Position numbers and translations under genes: made by a program
Shown: positions 58,087 to 64,000 of the stretch, one piece after another
Layout of the letters: every line of letters starts with the position of its first letter
Position numbering within the stretch: position 1 is the first letter of the stretch
From: Sistotremastrum niveocremeum HHB9708
Taxonomy: Eukaryota > Basidiomycota > Agaricomycetes > Sistotremastrales > Sistotremastraceae
Length of the DNA: 64,000 bases
Reading direction: 5' to 3'
NCBI GenBank assembly: GCA_001630475.1
Contig: KV419397.1
Coordinates: 565,758 to 629,757 of the forward strand
The notes under the pieces: model-generated
The model's input: the letters and a program-made list of their open reading frames with translations, nothing else
Told to the model about the DNA's origin: nothing
The model's database searches: none

Positions 58087-59339
58087 GGGTGGCAAGTGGG
58101 AACAGACAACGCGACAGGGAGTGGGCACCGCGCCTCTGCCTTTTAAACTGGCAGAGCACGCTCAAGCTGGCCAGGGAGAGCACGCGTTCCGGGGATTGCC
58201 GAGACGCGTTTCCAACCTGTCCATCTTCACACGCTCCGAACCGCTCTTGTCGTCCCAAACAGCCAGTGGCGGACATGACCTATTGTCTCTAGATCTCTCG
58301 GAAACCTGTCGACAATACCGGGATACCCTTTCTATGAGATCCCTTGGCAATATGAATGACAGGAAGCGTTATCACAACCATGGGCGCATGACTCTGTACG
58401 CGGACCCGGAGTGGTGATGGTCCTGGCTGCGATAGCACAATAACCAGGGCCTGACTCTACCCCATTGTTCTCGGTCATAGTTCTATATTGGATGTGCAAT
58501 CATGATTTCTTACCACTGCACTACTAAGCAACGTGATCAAGGAGGCCTGCATCCGCTTCTTCTGCTTGCATCCGTCAATAATCTTATCTTCAATCGCCTC
58601 CGATCTTTGTGTCGTACGCGTGTCACATCATTAATGTCGCTGAAATCTCGGTCTGCATCTATGGCGTGTTACGGTCTCTTGATCAACGCGATCACCGCGT
58701 GCTTCAGGGAACGATGTTATCAGTGGCGACGCCCGAAAGCGACCAATCGAACGCGAGAAGTCACGATAGGCCCCGACTGATGGAGCAAAACCATGCACGA
58801 CGGATTATACAGCAACGGATGCCGAGTCATTGCGTTGGAGGACCCGTGCGGTCTCGACGTCTTATTGCTCGAAGCAAGGGAAACACCTTAACTCCTCCGA
58901 TATCTTTCTCGAGCGAAACAATCAGAAAACTATTGTTTATGATGCTGCTAACGGCTCGGAAGCTGTCAATACCGTCCGTCATTCACCACTGGCTCCGTGG
59001 TTGTGGCTGTTGATTTCGCCGCATAGGTCAGTGGACAGTCATAATTCCCATATGTAGATTGTCCTCGTCGAACTTGTGCGGAGTATCCTCGTGATCATCC
59101 AACTTAGCATAGTTATTTGACCGACAACACGGACTGCCGATTCCACGCCTTGCGTTTCCGTACGGCCTCGAGGCCCATGAGGTGCTTTGATGAGACGTCA
59201 AAGGGAGGACAATAGAGTTTTGGGAGTGGTAGTTCTATGAACCACACCTGAGGAAGAACAAACATTCTATCAAAGCATTGTGTAGAGCAAACGTGCCGCA
59301 TCGCAAGGTTGTCTTAACGGGGCTGAGCAGGTGGTGCTA
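58087..59339. other. Intergenic, 1.25 kb
   Basis: This lies between FunK1 copy D and the duplicated block at 59.4 kb. No domain-bearing frame is seen. It contains the promoter of copy D near its left end. Confidence 0.35.
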
Positions 59340-59370
59340 GTACGGAATAGGTAAAGACGATGCCCCGTCC

Positions 59371-59425
59371 TTGCTTGCGTATCCAATGGTCCATTACAAA
59401 ATGACTTGTGGTCACCGATTCCATG
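59371..59425 (+). pseudogene. Relic of an MFS 3' end
   Basis: The segment reads LAYPMVHYKMTCGHRFHA, matching FAYPMLYYEMIRGHRFRG at the C-terminus of MFS copy 3 (about 54968-55020), with high nucleotide similarity including GGTCACCGATTCC. No upstream MFS exon is found, so only the last 55 bp survive. It lies 5' of FunK1 copy E in the same relative order as MFS copy 3 and FunK1 copy D, showing it belongs to a duplicated block. Confidence 0.7.
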
Positions 59426-59537
59426 CACTTCTCAGCCGTTGGTTCTCGCAGAAGAGCATGCGGATTCCAACTAAGCGCCAAAGCGAGTATGTGGGACAAA
59501 TGGCATTCCCAGTGTATATGTTTATATCGAGAATCCA

Positions 59538-60350
59538 TCAAGAGTACAATACACCACATCGGGGAGATTGCATCTTCCAAGATTTAGAAAGAGATTCCGA
59601 TTTCGATGCAGCGGACAAGAGATCGAGATATTTTAGATAGTACCCTTGCAACCCTTCGCATGTCTCGAGTGAGTGACCACTTGTGAGTTGGTTCGCAGAC
59701 GCAAGCAACTCAAGGGTTTGGGCATCCTTGGCTCCTTCATGTGCGAGAGAGAAGAGCTCAGTCAAGAAAGGGACAAATGGGAGCATGTTGTGATCCCTAG
59801 GCGAGTCCCATCTGGCGTCCTGGTCGAAGTGGGCTCGCATGGCAAAGCGATTAGTATAGTGTTGCCCTTGTTCGAGTTCACCCAGCTGCCGCAGCCAAAG
59901 TTCTTGCCGTTTAAACTTGACTTTCAACACGAGGACGTGTAGGAGGACCCAGATGAAGGGTTCTAGATCGTCCATCACCGAGTTTGGTACCTTCTCAGTT
60001 GTGTACCAGGTCAAGACGTCTAGGAATCGAAGTGATATATATGGGAGAGTTCCCTATTATTTTGAAACACAGGTTATTCGGGAGTGCCAGTGGGAGAACA
60101 CAATTTTAACGTACTAAACGATGCTCAAATCTGATGCCTGTCTTGTCGCGCCAGTCCATTGCATGATCCGCGTCAATGAACATTCTTTTATCAAGCTCGT
60201 CAGTCCGGTCAGCGATCTTCTCGCTCAAACTTGAACTGAATGGAAGTTGAAAGACACGTCAAAAACTTGATATACAATCAACAACTCACTCCGCAACAGC
60301 CTGCGGTGATCTGACGGTGTAGCTTGCACTGCGTTTGGCGGCGGAATCAT
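59538..60350 (-). pseudogene. FunK1 kinase, internally deleted (copy E)
   Basis: This is a near duplicate of copy D from which the middle is missing. The N-terminal trace SAAKRSASYT (near 60320-60345) matches copy D SAAKRSASYT at about residue 15. It is fused almost directly to the exon SLSEKIADRTDELDKRMFID with DADH, which corresponds to IAERTAQLCEGMLIDADHVI. The C-lobe then follows: VMDDLEPFIWVLLHVLVLKV, SPRDHNMLPFVPFLTELFSL and the altered end SKSWKMQSPRCGVLYS. The N-lobe lysine, the VPKII block and the catalytic HRD loop are all absent. About 1.8 kb of copy D sequence has no counterpart. It cannot be an active kinase. Confidence 0.75.
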
Positions 60351-60693
60351 CAGAGGTAATGTGAAAGAGGGCAGGTTTTGTGGAGGTAATCATCAAGGCT
60401 CATGCCCGAGATTCTGCAGCCCAGGCGAAGGACAACAAGTTGAGTTGAGCTGAACAAACACACATAAACATAGACTCGCTGCGGGGATGAAAATATTCAG
60501 TAACTCGATTGCAAAGTCAACTGCTGTATACAGGTATGGCATTTCTAGAATCGTAGTTGTGGAAAATTGAATGCTCCACTAGCATCTCTTCGGATGTAAT
60601 AAAGGTAATGCAATAGAAATACAATGCGTCCCAGCCTCCCAATTCTTCTTGATGTCGATAACTCTCCCGATAATCCCAATAATATCACTTCGC
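60351..60693. other. Intergenic, between FunK1 E and GH36
   Basis: This 340 bp has no recognised gene. It contains the 3' UTR of the GH36 gene. Confidence 0.35.
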
Positions 60694-63541
60694 CTACACC
60701 TCAATAATAACCGCCAATCCTCTACACTCCTCATCCAACTCAACAACAACGAAATGCCCCGCCCCCTCCTTCGTCAACTCATACTCCGCATCCTTCCCAC
60801 CAACTTTAACAAGTTGCGGTGGTTTCCCATCTACATAAAATCCCGCCCTCCCAAGACATTTCATCTCAATCCGATGTAAAGACCCACTCCACTGATTCGA
60901 TAATATACCCGCTAGAGGATTATATTTATCTAGGAGACCGAGAGAGGCGACGCCTTCTTCTACCGCTGAGATGGTGAGGATTTCGAATTCGAAGGGGGCG
61001 AGAGAGAGGGAGAGGAGGGATGGTGTGGAGGGCGTGATGGTTGGTATTGTCGTTGTAAAATCTGCGACGAAGAGGCGAGAGGATCTGTGAGACCAGATTG
61101 CGTAGCGGCCCAGTTCTGTGTCATGCGACACGTCGATGATCTCTCGAATATCATCCAATGATATCGAGTCTTCCACCTAGACATCCCATAAATATCAATG
61201 TCATCAGAAAAACAAAAGGCTTACTCTCCCATTCCCACTCCGCACATTCCAATACCCAATCAATCCCCCATACAACCCCGGCGAACTCGCCCTCGAAAAG
61301 ATCCTCAACGCCTTCCCACTTCCACCTCCAAGTAGATCACCATCGAATATATCTCCATTAATCCAAGGACTTGATCCAGCTTGTAACGCAACGCTTCGTT
61401 CACTTCCTAATGCCTTCCCTATTAATTTGTTTACGATAGAGGGATCGGTGTGGCCTGCTACATCCGTTATTGTTATTGGACCGGTACCGAAGGCGCGGAA
61501 TGCGGCGTGGTAGGAGGCTTGATTTGTATCGGCTGTGTGCGAGGGTGTGGTATGGTTTGGAGGGATGTAAGGGTGCGATTGGAACTACTCGCCACAAAGC
61601 TTAGTTACTATCAGAATCAGACGAGCTCAAAGACTTACCATGTCGAGATCGGGGATAATATTCAAATGAGAAGTAAACAACGTATTTACCCTTTAACCAA
61701 GTTTCAACGTACATCAACCACCTAGAACAGAAAACTCACGCATTCGTAAAAATATGATATCGATGCGAATCCGGCTCATTCGGATAATCTACACACACCC
61801 GTCAGCCTCCCTCGAGCACACAACAAATGGTTGAAAAGGGACGTACAATCATCCGAATTCCTACAAACATACCTCGAACTCCCATCTTTCAACCCCACTT
61901 CCCTCCCCATCAACACCCTCGGACTCATCTCCATACACCAAATCACCCTTCCGCGATCTGCATTTCCGAAATGACGTGCGGCGGCTGAGAGGATCGCTTC
62001 TTTGTATGCTACGCGGATGGAGGGGATGGATAGTTGTTCTCCTATAGTTTCTGCTGGGTTTGAAGATGATGACGGGGAGAATGAGACGGTGTGCGCGGTG
62101 AGGAGTGAATCGAGGGAGGCGACATTGTCGCATTTTGTGAATGTTATTCCGTGTGCTGCGAGACGCGCGTAATAATCTGAGAAGAATCGACCGACGTCAG
62201 ACGGATGGGGGAGATAGTCTACACATCCGCCGTTCCATCAGCTTCAACCAGCCCAAGACTATAGTCTGGAAAACCTACAAGAAAATCCCTCCGGCTCAGC
62301 CGGGCCGGGATATCCATCCTACTCTTTCGTCAGATACTGACAACAGATATGAGTGAGGACGGACCTTTGTTACTTTGATTAATTTATATTCATCCTTGAA
62401 CCTCAGCGGATCAACGCCCTGCCAATACCCCCCAATAGTATGCCAAACCCCCACATTCAAAACACCCCCCTCCTTCGCTCTCCTCACCACCTCTCCCAAA
62501 TCTTTCATTCCATCCAAAAATTCATGTCTAGAATCAAATGATTGAAGTTTGAGATCGTGGACGTCTTGCCAGCCGTCGTCGATGAGGAGTGTGGAGGGGT
62601 ATATGGAGAGTGCGTTGAAGTGGTCGAGGGTTTTGAATAATTGTGTCGTGGTACAACCTACAGGAGGCTGTAACGAATTCCACGTACAACTTCCCCCATA
62701 AACCCCATCAACACCCATCCCCAAAACAATGAAATAAATGAAAAACGTACTAAGTAAGTCCATCCGAGAAGATCGACCGTTCAGAATCAAGCACCGAAGA
62801 ATTCGTCTCGGTGCCAGCTGCCAACCGAGCCGAGTCTATTGCATTTCGTATTGCAAGATGCGGGGAGGGGGAGAAAGAGATGATGAGTTTTGCGTAGAGG
62901 GGTTCGGAGTCTTCGCCTGGGCCTTCGTGTAGGACGTCTCTTTCGAATCTTGCTACTATCCCGCCTTCGACGTTTGAGGATGGGGAGCCGCGGAGTGTGC
63001 CCATGTATTCTGGTTCGGTGAGAGGGAGTATGACGGCTACTTTCGTTCCATTCCCGTGGACGTTCGAAGAGCTTGCACTCGAGTCCAGCTGCAGGATTAG
63101 AATCTGCGTATCCAGATCGGCACTCAACCCCTCCTCTCGCGTCCCAACCCTCGGACTCAACCAGAACAACTTCTCCCTCGTCAACCTCACCACACTCCTC
63201 ACCTCCTTCCCCAATGGACCAAGTTCGATAGAGGAGATTTGTCCTGGTGTACCATGATCGAGGGAGAATGTGAGGAGGTAATTCTCTAGATTGATCCGAC
63301 GGATGTCGGTTTGGGGCGAGAGGGAAGGGAAGATATCGAAGATCTCTTTCGAGGACTCAAGATCTGCATCTGAGTCGGTGTCAAGGTGGTGTGCATCGGT
63401 AGTGTGCTCATGGTGTTGATGATGATGATGGGAGATGTGCGAATGATGCGAGCTTCGACTTGGTGTCGGACTTGGAGTCATAGCATGAGATGGGAGGAAG
63501 ATCGATCCAGGATGAACGTCCCCAGGACCGATATACGGCAT
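60694..63541 (-). CDS. GH36 raffinose-synthase/Sip1-like alpha-galactosidase
   Basis: Members of this family (Pfam raffinose synthase/Sip1) transfer or hydrolyse alpha-galactosyl groups. ATG at 63541 opens MPYIGPGDVHPGSIFLPSHA. There follows a His-rich segment (HHSHISHHHHQHHEHTTDAH). The N-terminal beta-domain contains IEPLGKEVRSVVRL-like sequence (IELGPLGKEVRSVVRLTREK). The catalytic barrel starts WNSLQPPVGCTTTQLFKTLD and contains LIDDGWQD and, after introns, TFTKCDNVAS, where the Asp is the expected nucleophile. The C-terminal domain is FEFEILTISAVEEGVASLGL and ends CRGLAVIIEV at 60694. No signal peptide is seen, so it is probably cytosolic. Around eight exons give about 850 residues. The His-rich part is unusual for the family. 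Confidence 0.88.
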
Positions 63542-64000
63542 CTCTACCACCTAATACTTTCAATCAACAGTAGATGGTACAACAGTGAGTGCAGAGACAG
63601 CAGATGATGTTAAGATGAGATGATCGGGCCCTCCGACGATACCCATCCATTGCCAGTGCTTAATTTTTGCCGAAAACAGACGCTCACCGGCTCCGGTCTC
63701 GGCCTTCGGCTTCCCGGCTTCAAGGATGCCGGTGTCCGGGTCGGAACTCGGCTTCCTGGACTCTTCGCACGCTTTTTCTCTTCCGCCCTGCTTGTCTCAA
63801 GGCTCGTCGTCTTCAACGTCTTCTTCACCCTCAACGTCTTTTCCGTTGAGAAATAAGACTGCTAGTGGCCTGTTATGGGGCTTTCGGGCAGAAAAATTAA
63901 ACAGAGGATAGGACATGATCCGAGGAATTTAACATGGGCAGATGGTATGTCCCTTGTCCTCCCCTCAAACTAAACTAACAACTACTCTCATTTCGTTTCG
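63542..64000. other. Upstream region of the GH36 gene
   Basis: This 460 bp contains the GH36 promoter. Two overlapping plus-strand frames (63620-63856) are Ser/Phe-rich low-complexity sequence without domain or start context and are not called. Confidence 0.35.

Overview
The window is nuclear DNA from a filamentous basidiomycete fungus, most likely an Agaricomycete. Genes are interrupted by many short introns (about 50-60 nt, GT-AG). The proteome includes families typical of mushrooms: DUF7918, DUF3433, FunK1 kinases, a CVNH lectin, a GPI-anchored Ser-rich propeller-like protein and small Cys-rich secreted proteins. The species cannot be named from this sequence. A run of 695 Ns (41685-42379) is an assembly gap.

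Layout: 1-1201 holds the 5' part of a secreted glycoside hydrolase, probably GH44, cut by the window edge. 2845-10604 has a DUF7918 protein, a GPI-anchored surface protein, a DUF3433 membrane protein and a small conserved protein. 10958-15503 is LYS2, the alpha-aminoadipate reductase of fungal lysine synthesis. 15853-20928 is a tandem pair of helical-repeat/MYND-finger paralogues, followed by a MITE with long terminal inverted repeats (21055-21323). 21543-33604 is a housekeeping block: a PTEN/Tep1 lipid phosphatase, a KHDC4-like KH protein divergent from proteasome subunit RPN1, a SURF4/Erv29 cargo receptor, a DUF1479 dioxygenase-like protein and cyclophilin A.

From 34.7 kb on the region is accessory and duplication-rich. 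It holds two tandem intronless class 3 lipase-like genes, three DHA1-type MFS exporters, a CVNH lectin gene with a GC-AG intron, a small secreted Cys-rich protein, and at least five FunK1 kinase copies. One FunK1 copy looks full length; the others lack their N-terminal parts or are internally deleted. A short MFS 3'-end relic beside the last FunK1 copy shows that an MFS-FunK1 block was duplicated and then decayed. The window ends with a GH36 raffinose-synthase/Sip1-like gene that carries a His-rich N-terminal segment.

I found no CRISPR array, rRNA, convincing tRNA or intact mobile element other than the MITE. No clearly new biochemical system is visible. The most unusual parts are the FunK1/MFS duplication array, the divergent helical-repeat/MYND tandem, the intronless lipase pair and the GC-AG intron.
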